DNA of 64,000 nucleotides from Paenibacillus athensensis (GCF_004514475.2 NZ_MYFO02000005.1:422774-486773), one strand, 5' to 3'. Shown: positions 8,380-17,731, counted from the stretch's first letter. Program-made: numbers and translations. The notes: a model not told the origin generated them from the sequence alone.

Positions 8380-9870
8380 CTACCGCAAGCAATGCAACCG
8401 CAAGGCCGGCAGGGCTGTCGGTTCCGCAGACTGACGACCGCCGTACAACGGAATCCGCACTTCAAAAGCGCTGCCGCGACCCAGCTCGCTGCGCACGCAA
8501 ATGCTCCCCTTGTGAAGCTCAACCAGCTCGCGCACAATGGCCAGTCCGAGACCGGAGGAGCCTTTATGCTTCACAGGTCGGCCTCGCTCCACTTTAAAGA
8601 AACGCTCCCAGATCAGCCCTTGATCCTCCGGCGAGATGCCGATGCCCGTGTCCGTCACTGTAATCAGGACGCACCCTTCCGACGGAACCGCCCTGGCCTG
8701 CAATTCAATCGTGCCGTTTTCGGTGAATTTCACAGCATTTTTGATCAAATTGTTCAAGATTTGTTCCAGCCGGTCCGGGTCGGCATGGGCCTGCGGCGCA
8801 TGCTCATCGGTCAGGCAATGAATGACCGTCCCGCGCAGCTCCGCTTCCGGTTGAAATTTGAAGCTCAGCTTGGCCAGCATCGCCTGCACATCGACCGCCA
8901 GCCACACCAGATCGATTTCCTTATTTTCCAGCTTCATCAGATCGGTAATATCGTCGACCAGCCGGTTCATATGTAACGTTTCGTTATACATAATCTCGTA
9001 GTATTTGTCCCGCGCTCCCTCTTCAATCAAGCCGTCCTGCAGCGCCTCCAGAAACCCTTGCATCGCCGTAAGCGGCGTTCGCAGCTCATGGGACACATTG
9101 GCCAAAAAATCATGCCGCAGCTGATTGAGCTGCTTTTTCTCCAAATCCACGCGCTCCAGCTGCTCAACCATATGATTGATCGTCGTCGCCAGCTCGCCGA
9201 TTTCGTCCTTGGCATCGGTCTGGATGCGCTCGCTGTAATCGCCAACGGCGATTTTGGCGGCGGCTTTGTCGATCTGCTGGATCGGCCGGGTAATCGACCA
9301 CGACAAATACGAGGAGACGATAATGGAAAAGAAAATACCGAACAGCGTCACCCACAGAATCGTCTCCCGCAGCTGGGCGATCGTCTCGTCCATTCCTTTC
9401 AGCGGCGAATGCAGGACAATGCCGCCGTAGACGTCGTTGTCCTTGCCCCAAGGAACGGCAATCGACAGCATGCCTTCCTTAAAGCCCTCGGATTGATTCC
9501 AGATGGCGGGTTCGCCGTTCAGAACCTGATTGACCACATCCGTGCTGATGATTTTGCCTATATTCACCTCGTCCTTGGAAGAAGTCGCCACGATGTTGCC
9601 ATGCAGGTCGAAGATCCAGACGCGCGAATCATAGGCTTGATCGAAAAAACGCAGCTGCTCCTTGAAGCTGTCGGTGGGCTCCGTCTGATTTTGAATCGCC
9701 AGATTCACCTGCTTGGCTTGGCGGATCATCTCACTGCTTTTGGAATTGACGATATACGATTTGGCGAACAAGGAGATGACGAGCCCCACCGCGCACAAGC
9801 CGAGAAGCACCGTCACGATGGAGCTGGTCAGCATTTTGCGGAGAATGCTTGTGTTCGGATTCAGGTACAT
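8380..9870 (-). CDS. Membrane sensor histidine kinase with HAMP domain
   Basis: The 496-residue kinase has helices at about 14-36 and 163-185 flanking an outside sensor region, then HAMP (about 187-240), the dimerisation helix with His261 in ANVSHELRTPL, and an ATPase domain with NLIKNAVKF (N box), DTGIGIS (G1) and GSSGLGLAIV (G2). It overlaps the regulator gene upstream by 10 nt, the usual regulator-first order. It should phosphorylate Asp53 of that regulator. The signal is unknown. The position beside the exopolysaccharide operon allows, but does not show, a role in its control. Confidence 0.93.
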   Translation of the reverse strand: MYLNPNTSILRKMLTSSIVTVLLGLCAVGLVISLFAKSYIVNSKSSEMIRQAKQVNLAIQNQTEPTDSFKEQLRFFDQAYDSRVWIFDLHGNIVATSSKDEVNIGKIISTDVVNQVLNGEPAIWNQSEGFKEGMLSIAVPWGKDNDVYGGIVLHSPLKGMDETIAQLRETILWVTLFGIFFSIIVSSYLSWSITRPIQQIDKAAAKIAVGDYSERIQTDAKDEIGELATTINHMVEQLERVDLEKKQLNQLRHDFLANVSHELRTPLTAMQGFLEALQDGLIEEGARDKYYEIMYNETLHMNRLVDDITDLMKLENKEIDLVWLAVDVQAMLAKLSFKFQPEAELRGTVIHCLTDEHAPQAHADPDRLEQILNNLIKNAVKFTENGTIELQARAVPSEGCVLITVTDTGIGISPEDQGLIWERFFKVERGRPVKHKGSSGLGLAIVRELVELHKGSICVRSELGRGSAFEVRIPLYGGRQSAEPTALPALRLHCLR

Positions 9871-10562
9871 GCCGCTACCTCGAATTTATAGCCCACTCCC
9901 CAAACCGTATGGATGCACACCTGCTGACACGGGCTTAATTTCTCGCGAAGTTTTTTAATATGGACGTCCACCGTTCGCATATCGCCCAAAAAATCATAGC
10001 CCCACACCTGCTCCAGCAGTTGTTCTCTCGTAAACACATTGCCCGGTGATTTGGCGAAAAAAGCCAGCAGCTCGAACTCCTTGGGGCGCATCTCGATCTT
10101 GAGACTTCCCGCAAGCACCTCGCGGCGGGTCACATGAATCACCAGATCGTCAAACTCGAATTGGGAAGCCGCATCGGCTTCAGCCGCCGGCTGCCCCTTC
10201 TGCATTCTGCGAAAGATCGCTTTGATACGGGCAACCAGCTCACGCGGACTGAAGGGCTTGGTCATATAATCATCGGCGCCTAGCTCAAGGCCCAGCACCC
10301 GATCAAATTCATCGTTCTTGGCCGTCAGCATAATGATCGGCACGTCATAGCGTTTGGTGATCTCCCGGCACGTTTCAAAGCCGTCGAGTCCGGGCATCAT
10401 CACATCGAGTATCACAATATCGGGCTTAACTTCCGCTAACAGGGTCAGAGCCGAGACGCCGTCAGGGGCTTCGATGACCTCGATAAGCTGCTGACGGAAA
10501 TAGAGCCGGATGATCTCTCTCACATTCGGATCGTCATCGGCAATCAACACTTTCCAAGGCAC
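9861..10562 (-). CDS. OmpR/PhoB-family response regulator
   Basis: The 233-residue protein has a receiver domain (1-120) with acidic residues at 9-11, phosphoacceptor Asp53 in ILDVMMPGLDG and MTKPF near residue 105, then a winged-helix DNA-binding domain (about 135-230) with the RTVDVHIKKLREKL recognition segment. The start is GTG 10562, nine nt after AAAGGTG. It is the partner of the overlapping kinase gene. The nearest upstream gene ends at 10660, so the pair may have its own promoter in the 97-nt gap or be read through from the long operon. Confidence 0.93.
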   Translation of the reverse strand: MPWKVLIADDDPNVREIIRLYFRQQLIEVIEAPDGVSALTLLAEVKPDIVILDVMMPGLDGFETCREITKRYDVPIIMLTAKNDEFDRVLGLELGADDYMTKPFSPRELVARIKAIFRRMQKGQPAAEADAASQFEFDDLVIHVTRREVLAGSLKIEMRPKEFELLAFFAKSPGNVFTREQLLEQVWGYDFLGDMRTVDVHIKKLREKLSPCQQVCIHTVWGVGYKFEVAACT

Positions 10563-10659
10563 AAGTCTTCACACCTTTCTAGAATCCTCTCATAGATTTC
10601 TCACTTCCTTTCCATTTTAAGGGGGTAACAGGGAAATTTTTATTTATATTACACGCTGT

Positions 10660-11535
10660 TTACCATGCAGATAACGCCGCTCTTTTCCACGTATCGGGGG
10701 CTACGCAAATATAAATATACCCGTTATCCCAAGCCATCTCTCCCACTTCGCCGGGGGCTGTCGATGAGGCCGGCGTCAGCGATTGCCGGATGCGGATGCT
10801 GTCGTCGCTAATATCCAGCTTCGTCTTGGCGTCGGCGTTGCCGATCCCGACATTGCCGCTGCTGCGGTTAATCGCCAGCGGGCTGTCCAGCGCTTGGCCG
10901 TCATCAGCATAGCGGATAATTTGCAGATTGGAGCCGGTATTGCTCCCTTTTTCCGCCGAGGAATCGGCCCGCATCGCCCAGCGCGGCGTCGTCACATTCC
11001 CGTCGTCCGAGTGGGCCCAGACCAGATCGCGATTGACCCCGCCGGTTCCCGCCACCCGCAAAATCCCGTCCATGACATTAAAATTGGCGGAATGCGTGCG
11101 AATCTCGGCCACATCCTGATCGAACGGAATTTCCAGACGCGTAAACAGTTCATTGGCGTTTTTGCCGTCAGGCGCCATCGTTGTTTCGAACGACATATGA
11201 TTATGATCGTGCTGCTCCGGGTCATTGGCTTTGGCATGCGCGACAATCGCCGCCTTGTCCTTCCCGTTCTCGTCCAGCCAGGAGAGGGCCGGCTTGGCCC
11301 GGTCCTTCGTCCACTGCAGCCGGATGAGGTCCGACAAGTGGCCCTCCGAGGCGATCCACTGCTGATCGGTCGACAGATGAATCCGCTCGTTAGGCGGAAC
11401 CTCCAGACCTCCCCCCGGTAAAGACGATTGTTGAAAAGCACCGGCCGTCGTCTCATGGCCTTGGGCCAGCGCCATTCCCGACACCCCGATCGCTGCGCCA
11501 GCCAACAGCACAAGTATCCAACGCGTTATTTTCAT
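10660..11535 (-). CDS. Secreted protein with a phage-fibre-like C-terminal region
   Basis: The 291-residue protein has a signal peptide (about 1-25, ending GMALAQG). No enzyme family is recognised. The C-terminal third has PLAINRSSGNVGIG, then TKLDISDDSIRI and a final GEMAWDNGYIYICVAPDTWK, a style typical of trimeric phage tail fibres and of secreted proteins that copy their heads. It is the last gene of the operon and overlaps the gene before it by 4 nt (ATGA), so the two are translationally coupled. A surface or polymer-binding role is a guess from context. Confidence 0.7.
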   Translation of the reverse strand: MKITRWILVLLAGAAIGVSGMALAQGHETTAGAFQQSSLPGGGLEVPPNERIHLSTDQQWIASEGHLSDLIRLQWTKDRAKPALSWLDENGKDKAAIVAHAKANDPEQHDHNHMSFETTMAPDGKNANELFTRLEIPFDQDVAEIRTHSANFNVMDGILRVAGTGGVNRDLVWAHSDDGNVTTPRWAMRADSSAEKGSNTGSNLQIIRYADDGQALDSPLAINRSSGNVGIGNADAKTKLDISDDSIRIRQSLTPASSTAPGEVGEMAWDNGYIYICVAPDTWKRAALSAW

Positions 11536-12845
11536 CGTGTTTCCTCCTCCTTCTCGTCCGGCGAACCCGCTCCGCGCCCGGCGTTCATCAGGGCGATCCA
11601 GCGCACGTAATCATGGACAGCGATGCCGGCGTAGCTCGGATAAGGGGAAAGCGTCTCCTTGACCTGCCTCAATTCGGCATCCATAAGTGAAGCCTTCGAG
11701 TTATAAAAGGTCGTGTAATCCGCTTCCGTGCTCGGCAGCGTATCCACGGCCACGATCGCCTGCTTGTTCAGCTTGCCGGCTTCGAGCATAATCGCCTTGG
11801 CGCTGGCAATAATGCCGTTGCCGCCCATCGCCGTATTGCGATACGCCATAATGACGACTTGATCGGCCTTCTCCAGCAGCCAGGCGCTAAAGGAATAGTT
11901 CGAGCCGGCAATAGCGCATTTGTTCAGCCAGAAAGGAATATCAAAGGCCATCGTCATGCTGCGGTCTGCTTTTCTCACTTCCGATTCGATAAGTCGAATG
12001 GTCTCCATCCACATCTGGAGCACCGCCGGCTGATCCGTCTGCCACATGTCCAGCGTGTACGGCTCCACATCAACATGGAAGCCCTGAAAACGTTCGGTCG
12101 CTTCCGCCGCAGCGTTATATCGGGTAACCGCAGCAATCCATTGCTGAATACGGCTATGGTTCCGGCTGTAGATCCAATCCGATCGGCCAGCCAGCGCTTC
12201 CACCCGAATGCCCAACTTATTCGCTTTGCCGATAAAATTCCGGTAAACGTCCTGTGCGGGAAACGTCTCATAGGGCAAATAAAGGGCCGTCAGCTTGTGG
12301 TTGACTGCAAATTCGAGGATGCTGTCGCCCTCCGTTTCAATCAGCCGGCTGTTCCAGATCCAGGTCGATTTGTGCGCTTTGTCCGCCGAAGTGATCAATA
12401 TCACGTTGCGTTCCCCCACCCAGTCCACATCGGCCCCTAGGCTTTCGCCCACCGCTCTGAGCGGCACCAGCGTCCGGTTATGGTCAAGACCAGCCGGAGC
12501 ATCCAGCGCCACCTGCTTGCCGTTCAACGAAATCACTTGCTGGCCAATGATAAAAGAAGCTATCGTTTGCTGATGGCGAAACGTTACCTGCTTCAGCGCG
12601 CGATCCCACTCGACCGCAGCGCCCAATCGTTCGGCGATCTCCCGCGCCGGCACCATCGCAGCGCCTGTCTGTTCGTCAATGTAGGGCTGGACATCGGTAA
12701 AATTCAGGGGTTCCCCGTTGACCTTCACCGTAAGCTCGGTGATTTGGGAGTAAACCGGGAGAAATAAAGGAATGCTGAACACGATCAGGCACAGGATCAA
12801 GCGGACCATCGCTCTGACGCCATTCGTTCCCCAACTCACTCCCAT
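11532..12845 (-). CDS. Exported protein with stalk (copper amine oxidase N-like) domains and a glycosidase-like barrel
   Basis: The 437-residue protein has an N-terminal membrane or signal segment (about 13-34), then two copper-amine-oxidase-N (stalk) repeats (about 35-150, with MVPAREIAERLGAAVEWD and TLVPLRAVGESLGADVDW). The second half looks like a TIM barrel, with FHVDVEPY and QVVIMAYRN resembling GH18/GH-type strand ends. The Asp/Glu of DVEP are candidate active residues. GGAGGAG lies 8 nt before ATG 12845. In this operon it may trim or bind the polymer outside the cell; the activity is not proven by sequence. Confidence 0.75.
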   Translation of the reverse strand: MGVSWGTNGVRAMVRLILCLIVFSIPLFLPVYSQITELTVKVNGEPLNFTDVQPYIDEQTGAAMVPAREIAERLGAAVEWDRALKQVTFRHQQTIASFIIGQQVISLNGKQVALDAPAGLDHNRTLVPLRAVGESLGADVDWVGERNVILITSADKAHKSTWIWNSRLIETEGDSILEFAVNHKLTALYLPYETFPAQDVYRNFIGKANKLGIRVEALAGRSDWIYSRNHSRIQQWIAAVTRYNAAAEATERFQGFHVDVEPYTLDMWQTDQPAVLQMWMETIRLIESEVRKADRSMTMAFDIPFWLNKCAIAGSNYSFSAWLLEKADQVVIMAYRNTAMGGNGIIASAKAIMLEAGKLNKQAIVAVDTLPSTEADYTTFYNSKASLMDAELRQVKETLSPYPSYAGIAVHDYVRWIALMNAGRGAGSPDEKEEETR

Positions 12846-12870
12846 ACCGGAGACTCCTCCCTGTCGCTGT

Positions 12871-13632
12871 TTACGAAAAAATACCTATATGGGCATAAAA
12901 AGCCCGATTCGCCGCCTCCAGCTGCTCGGGGGTGTTAATCCCCATCACCTCGGTCGGATCGTCGAGTATCAACGCCGCGAAGCGCTTGCGGCTGCCGGAC
13001 TCTCCCCCTTGCCGCATCACCTTCACGATGTCGGTCAAGTAATACTCCCGCTGCGCATTGTGATTGGCAATGCCGGGCAGCGCTTGAAACAGGCTTTCGT
13101 TATCGAAGCAGAAAATGCCCGTGTTGATTTCGTGAATCCGCTTTTGCTCGGGCGTGGCGTCCTTATCCTCGACGATATCGATGACCTCGCCACTGACAGG
13201 ATCGCGAATAATTCGGCCATAGCCGGCAGGGTCCTGCACGAGCGCTGTCAATACAACGCCCGCGCTGTCCTGCGTCCGCTGGGCCGCCAGCAGTTGCTCC
13301 AATGTCGACGAGCGGATCAGCGGCGTATCGCCGGTAAGCACCAGCGTCGATCCGCTGCGGCGGCTGAGCAGACGCTCAGCCTGGAGAACGGCATGCGCCG
13401 TCCCCAGCTGAGCTTCCTGCTGCACATACGTCACTCGCGTGCCGAGATACGCTCTCACGAGATCGCTGCGATGCCCGACTACCGCCACAATCCGCGTGAT
13501 CGGCATCGCTTCCAGCTTGTCCACTAACCGGCCGATCATCGGCGTGCCCCCAACCGGGTGCAGCACCTTGGGCAGCTCCGACTTCATCCGCGTCCCTTTC
13601 CCTGCAGCCAGCAAAATAGCGAATACTTCCAT
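12871..13632 (-). CDS. Sugar-1-phosphate nucleotidyltransferase, GlmU N-domain type
   Basis: The 253-residue protein carries the nucleotidyltransferase signature (LLAAGKGTRMKSELPKVLHP, residues 7-26) and later LVLTGDTPLI and AGYGRIIRD motifs of GlmU-type uridylyltransferases. It lacks the left-handed beta-helix acetyltransferase half of full GlmU (about 456 residues), so it should make UDP-GlcNAc or a similar UDP-sugar from an already acetylated sugar phosphate, or act on GlcN-1-P. It lies between glmS and the glycosidase-like gene and probably duplicates housekeeping GlmU for polymer synthesis. Confidence 0.88.
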   Translation of the reverse strand: MEVFAILLAAGKGTRMKSELPKVLHPVGGTPMIGRLVDKLEAMPITRIVAVVGHRSDLVRAYLGTRVTYVQQEAQLGTAHAVLQAERLLSRRSGSTLVLTGDTPLIRSSTLEQLLAAQRTQDSAGVVLTALVQDPAGYGRIIRDPVSGEVIDIVEDKDATPEQKRIHEINTGIFCFDNESLFQALPGIANHNAQREYYLTDIVKVMRQGGESGSRKRFAALILDDPTEVMGINTPEQLEAANRAFYAHIGIFS

Positions 13633-13658
13633 GCTAGTAGTCAGCTCCTTCCCGCTCG

Positions 13659-15488
13659 TTATTCGACCGTCACGCTTTTGGCCAGATTACGCGGCTTATC
13701 GATATCGTTCCCCAGTGCCAAAGAGGCGTAATAGGAGATGAGCTGCAGCGGCACAACGGCCAGAATCGGAGCCAGCAGTTGCGGGGACGGCGGAATGAAG
13801 CAGATTTCATCGACCGCATTCAGCAGCTCCACCTTGCCTTCGACCGTAATGCCCATCACATGGGCCCCGCGCGCTTTAATCTCTTTGATATTGCTGACGG
13901 TTTTTTCGTACAAATCCATATGCGTAGCCAGCGCAATCACCGGCGTATCCTGTTCGATCAAAGCCAGGGTGCCGTGCTTCAGCTCCCCGGCTGCATAAGC
14001 CTCCGAATGGATGTACGAGATTTCCTTCAATTTGAGCGAGCCCTCCAGCGCCACGGCGTAGTCCAGCCCCCGGCCGATGAAGAACAAGCTGTGCGCATCC
14101 TTGATCGATTCGGCGAACAGCTTCACCTCGTTGGCGTTCTCCAGCACCTTCTCCACCTGAACGGGCAGCGACTTCAAGCCCTTGACCAGCTCGGCGTGAA
14201 GCTCGGCCGACAACGACTGTCTTTCCTGAGCCAAATACATGCCGAACAGATAGAAGGCCAGCAGCTGAGCGGTATAGGCTTTGGTCGAAGCCACGGCAAT
14301 TTCCGGGCCGGCCTTGGTGGCGATCACATAGTCCGCATCGCGGGCAATCGAGCTGGTGGGCACGTTTGTAATCGCCAACACTTTGGCGCCTTGTCTGCGG
14401 CTCTCTTGCAAAGCGGCCAGCGTATCCGCTGTTTCCCCGGACTGGCTGACGACAATCACCAGCGTCCGCTCCGTCATGATCGGGTCGCGATATCTGAATT
14501 CCGAGGCGATATCGCATTGCACCGGGATGCGCGTCAGCTTCTCCAGCACCGTGCTGCCGACCAGTCCGGCATGAAAAGCCGTGCCGCAAGCGACGATAAA
14601 GATTTTATCCACCTGTTGAAAATCGCCTGCTGCATGCGCCAATTCCGGGAAAATGACCTCGCTTCGCTCGTTGATGCGACCGAGCATCGTATTGCGCAGC
14701 GTTAGCGGCTGCTCGTGAATTTCCTTGAGCATGAAATGCTCGAACGGCCCCTTTTCCACCTGGTCGGCGCTCCAATCGATATGCAGCAGCTTGCAGGCCG
14801 CCGGCTCGCCGGTCTCCACGTTCGTGATGCAGATGCTCTCTTGGGTCAGCACGGCTAAATCGCCGTCCTCCAGAATATAGACGTCGCGGGTATGCTCGAT
14901 CAGCGCCGAGATGTCTGAGGCCAGGAAGTATTCGCCCTCACCCGCGCCGATCACCAGCGGACTCGCTTGGCGGAACGCAACGAGCTTATCCGGCTCATAT
15001 TCCGTCATCACGCCGAGGGAATAAGCGCCCTGCAATCTTTGAATCACCTCGCGCATCGCGGTGACGATGTCGCCATCGTAATGCTCGGCCAGCAGATGAG
15101 CGATGACTTCGGTGTCGGTTTCGGAGGCAAAGGCGACCCCGCTTTGCTCCAGCTCTTTTTTCAGCTCCATATAATTCTCTACGATCCCGTTGTGCACGAC
15201 CGTGAATTTCCCCGACATATCCGTATGCGGATGGGAGTTCACATCCGACGGCTTGCCATGCGTAGCCCAGCGCGTATGCCCGATCCCGGCCGTTCCCTTC
15301 AACGGCTGCTTGTCCAGTTGCCCCGACAGGTTGGCCAGACGCCCTTCCGCTTTGCTGATCTTGACCCGATCCTGCACCAGCACCGCGATGCCCGCGGAAT
15401 CATAGCCTCTGTACTCCAGCTTGCTCAATCCGTTCAGCAAAATCGGCTGCACGTCTCTTCGTCCGATATACCCGATAATTCCACACAT
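13659..15488 (-). CDS. glmS: Glutamine--fructose-6-phosphate aminotransferase (isomerizing)
   Basis: The 609-residue enzyme has the full family length. Cys2 (MCGIIGYIGRRD) is the glutaminase nucleophile, followed by GHTRWATHG. Two SIS isomerase domains follow, with VSQSGETADT and a C-terminal PRNLAKSVTVE. It makes glucosamine-6-phosphate, the first step toward UDP-HexNAc. Only 31 nt separate it from the dehydrogenase gene before it, so there is no room for the glmS ribozyme of Bacillus. That suggests this is an operon-dedicated copy that escapes GlcN-6-P feedback on mRNA. GAGAGGAG precedes the ATG. Confidence 0.95.
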   Translation of the reverse strand: MCGIIGYIGRRDVQPILLNGLSKLEYRGYDSAGIAVLVQDRVKISKAEGRLANLSGQLDKQPLKGTAGIGHTRWATHGKPSDVNSHPHTDMSGKFTVVHNGIVENYMELKKELEQSGVAFASETDTEVIAHLLAEHYDGDIVTAMREVIQRLQGAYSLGVMTEYEPDKLVAFRQASPLVIGAGEGEYFLASDISALIEHTRDVYILEDGDLAVLTQESICITNVETGEPAACKLLHIDWSADQVEKGPFEHFMLKEIHEQPLTLRNTMLGRINERSEVIFPELAHAAGDFQQVDKIFIVACGTAFHAGLVGSTVLEKLTRIPVQCDIASEFRYRDPIMTERTLVIVVSQSGETADTLAALQESRRQGAKVLAITNVPTSSIARDADYVIATKAGPEIAVASTKAYTAQLLAFYLFGMYLAQERQSLSAELHAELVKGLKSLPVQVEKVLENANEVKLFAESIKDAHSLFFIGRGLDYAVALEGSLKLKEISYIHSEAYAAGELKHGTLALIEQDTPVIALATHMDLYEKTVSNIKEIKARGAHVMGITVEGKVELLNAVDEICFIPPSPQLLAPILAVVPLQLISYYASLALGNDIDKPRNLAKSVTVE

Positions 15489-15519
15489 CGTTGTTTCTCC
15501 TCTCTATGGGAAAATAAGG

Positions 15520-16875
15520 TTATACGCCTACGGCGAATTTCACTTCCTGCTTGCGGATGCCCGTACCCAATTTATAAATATTGTCGGCTTGAATGTCGGC
15601 AAAAGCGTTGCGCGTATCGATGATCGGCACACCCAGCCCGGCCAGCTCACGATTGTTGAAGGCGTGGTGATTCGTAATCAGGACCATGCAGTCATAGCTA
15701 GCGAAAGCAGACAAATCGTAATCCACAGATTGCACCGTGCGCTCCTCTTTATCGCGGTACGAGACGGCATGCGGATCATAGTAGTCCACATACGCGCCGC
15801 TTTCGCTCAGCAGCTCGTACAGCTCCAGCCCCGGCGATTCGCGGAGATCGTCCACATCGGGCTTATAAGCCATACCCAGAATCAGAATCCTGGAATTGCG
15901 GATCGATTTGGCATACATATTGAGCACCTGCGAAGCTTTGTAGCGCACATACTCCGGCATGTTATCGTTGATCGACTGCGCCAGCTCGATAAACTTGCTG
16001 TAGAAGCGGAATTCCTTCGCTTTCCACGATAAGTACATCGGATCGAGCGGAATGCAATGGCCGCCGATGCCGGGCCCCGGATGGAACGGCATGAAGCCGA
16101 ACGGCTTCGTCGAAGCCGCCTTGATGACCTCCCAGACGTCAATTTCCATTTTGTCGCACATCATCGCCATTTCGTTAATGAAGGCAATGTTGATGCTGCG
16201 GAACGTATTCTCCAGCAGCTTGGACATTTCCGCCACCTTCGGCGACGAGACAGGGACCACTTCCTTGACGACGTGGCTGTACAAGGTCACACCGAGGTCG
16301 ATGCACGCTTCGGTCGTACCGCCGATCACCTTGGGCGTATTGAAGGTGTTGAAGTTCGGATTGCCCGGATCGACCCGCTCCGGCGAGAAGCACAGGAAGA
16401 AATCCTTGCCGACCTTGAGCCCTTGCACCTCCAGCTCAAGCTGGATCAGCTCCTCCGTCGTGCCCGGATAGGTGGTGCTTTCGAGAATGATCAAGGCTCC
16501 CCGCTTGAGGTTCTTTTTGATTTCCCGCACGACACTTTGAATATACGAGGTATCCGGGTCCTGATTCTCGCTAAGCGGCGTCGGCACGCAAATGCTGATC
16601 GCATCCAGCCTTTGCACAGTATGGTAGTCATCGGTCGGAATAAACCGGCCGGATGCCATCGCTGCGGCCACCTCCTCTTGCGGCACGTCCTGAATGTACG
16701 ATTGGCCGTTTTGCAGCGCCTCGACCTTGCGGAAATCAAGATCGATGCCGTAGACCGTAAACCCGCCCTTCACCATCTCCATGCATAAAGGCAATCCGAC
16801 GTAGCCGAGACCGATGACCCCGATTTCGGCCGTTTGGGTCTGAATTTTGTATTTTAAATGGTTATATGCGTTCAT
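15520..16875 (-). CDS. Nucleotide-sugar 6-dehydrogenase, WbpA/UDP-HexNAc type
   Basis: The 451-residue enzyme has the NAD-binding GLGYVGLPL (about 22-30), ESTTYPGTTEE, and the active-site segment GPGIGGHCIPLDP with catalytic Cys274. The GGHCIPLDP form and the C-terminal GMAYKPDVDDLRESP are closer to UDP-GlcNAc/GalNAc 6-dehydrogenases (WbpA) than to UDP-glucose dehydrogenases. It would convert UDP-HexNAc to UDP-HexNAcA, though UDP-glucose cannot be excluded without alignment. GGGAGGG sits 10 nt before ATG. It is flanked by the receiver-like gene and glmS in one transcription unit. Confidence 0.9.
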   Translation of the reverse strand: MNAYNHLKYKIQTQTAEIGVIGLGYVGLPLCMEMVKGGFTVYGIDLDFRKVEALQNGQSYIQDVPQEEVAAAMASGRFIPTDDYHTVQRLDAISICVPTPLSENQDPDTSYIQSVVREIKKNLKRGALIILESTTYPGTTEELIQLELEVQGLKVGKDFFLCFSPERVDPGNPNFNTFNTPKVIGGTTEACIDLGVTLYSHVVKEVVPVSSPKVAEMSKLLENTFRSINIAFINEMAMMCDKMEIDVWEVIKAASTKPFGFMPFHPGPGIGGHCIPLDPMYLSWKAKEFRFYSKFIELAQSINDNMPEYVRYKASQVLNMYAKSIRNSRILILGMAYKPDVDDLRESPGLELYELLSESGAYVDYYDPHAVSYRDKEERTVQSVDYDLSAFASYDCMVLITNHHAFNNRELAGLGVPIIDTRNAFADIQADNIYKLGTGIRKQEVKFAVGV

Positions 16876-16915
16876 GTTATTTTCGCCCTCCCTGTTTTCA
16901 CGTTGATTGGCTAAC

Positions 16916-17731
16916 CTAACCCAGACGGGAGCCGAGTTTCTTGATTCTCCACTCCAGCTCCGACATCGAAAAGGGCTTCGTCACATAATCGGCTGCGCCC
17001 AATTCAAACGCACGGTCCATGCTTTTGGGCAGCTGCTTGTCCGTCAGCACGATGACTTGCCCTTCGCCGCCATAATCCCGCTTGATTTTGTCGATCAATT
17101 GATAGCCGTCGAGCACAGGCAGGTTCAGCTCGGTGATCACCAACTGGGGCATCGTTTTGTCGAATTTCTCAAGCGCTTCGCTGCCGTCCTTGGCTTCTTC
17201 CACTTGGTAGCCGTTCATTTCCAGCCGCAGCTTGACGAACTCTCTGCTGACCTCGTCCGGATCGGCGATCAGAATCGAGGTAATTGCCTGCTGCGCGCCG
17301 TGATGCATGAACAGATGAATGTCCCGGCTCTCGCCTTTGCCTTGCTGCGTCATATGGAGCATGTGCGACAACGCTTGCTCCGTCCATTTCCCGCTTTCCG
17401 GGAAGCTGGCGACGACCACTTGCCCTTCGAGCAAAGCTTGCTGCTCCAGAAATTCCTTCAGCACAAGCGACGCATAGTGGGCGTTGATCAGCTTTTGCCC
17501 GGCCAGCACGATGCCGAGAAAGCCGCTTGGCTCCAAGTAGAAGCCATGAAGTTTCAAATCCGGCGCAAAGCCGTTCATATAGATTTGCATCTGTTCCAGC
17601 ACCGTCTGATTGACGGCAGCGCACGGCGCAAGGATCATCCCGCACGGGACGCCTTTTTCATAGAAAACTTGAACGCGCTCCGCTGCTTGCAAGGTTGCTT
17701 CTTGGATCGGATCATGAGCTAATACGGCCAT
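16916..17731 (-). CDS. Receiver-domain protein with a Glu-substituted phosphoacceptor (pseudo-response regulator)
   Basis: The 271-residue protein has an unassigned N-terminal domain (about 1-140) and a C-terminal receiver (about 148-268). The phosphoacceptor position is Glu201 (QLVITELNLPVLDG, codon GAG at 17129-17131), and one of the paired acidic residues is Pro (ILIADPDE). Thr in IVLTDK and Lys in YVTKPF are kept. Asp-to-Glu changes can mimic the phosphorylated state, so a fixed-on adaptor is possible. No DNA-binding domain is present. ATG 17731 was chosen because GAGGAG lies 8 nt upstream and overlaps the alternative GTG. The gene sits directly after the synthase gene. Confidence 0.85.
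   Translation of the reverse strand: MAVLAHDPIQEATLQAAERVQVFYEKGVPCGMILAPCAAVNQTVLEQMQIYMNGFAPDLKLHGFYLEPSGFLGIVLAGQKLINAHYASLVLKEFLEQQALLEGQVVVASFPESGKWTEQALSHMLHMTQQGKGESRDIHLFMHHGAQQAITSILIADPDEVSREFVKLRLEMNGYQVEEAKDGSEALEKFDKTMPQLVITELNLPVLDGYQLIDKIKRDYGGEGQVIVLTDKQLPKSMDRAFELGAADYVTKPFSMSELEWRIKKLGSRLG

Noticed and set aside
10660..11535. Prophage or tailocin remnant.
   Set aside because: The single fibre-like protein has its own signal peptide, and no phage structural, lysis or integrase genes are nearby.
15489..15519. glmS ribozyme leader.
   Set aside because: Only 31 nt separate glmS from the upstream gene, too short for the ribozyme.
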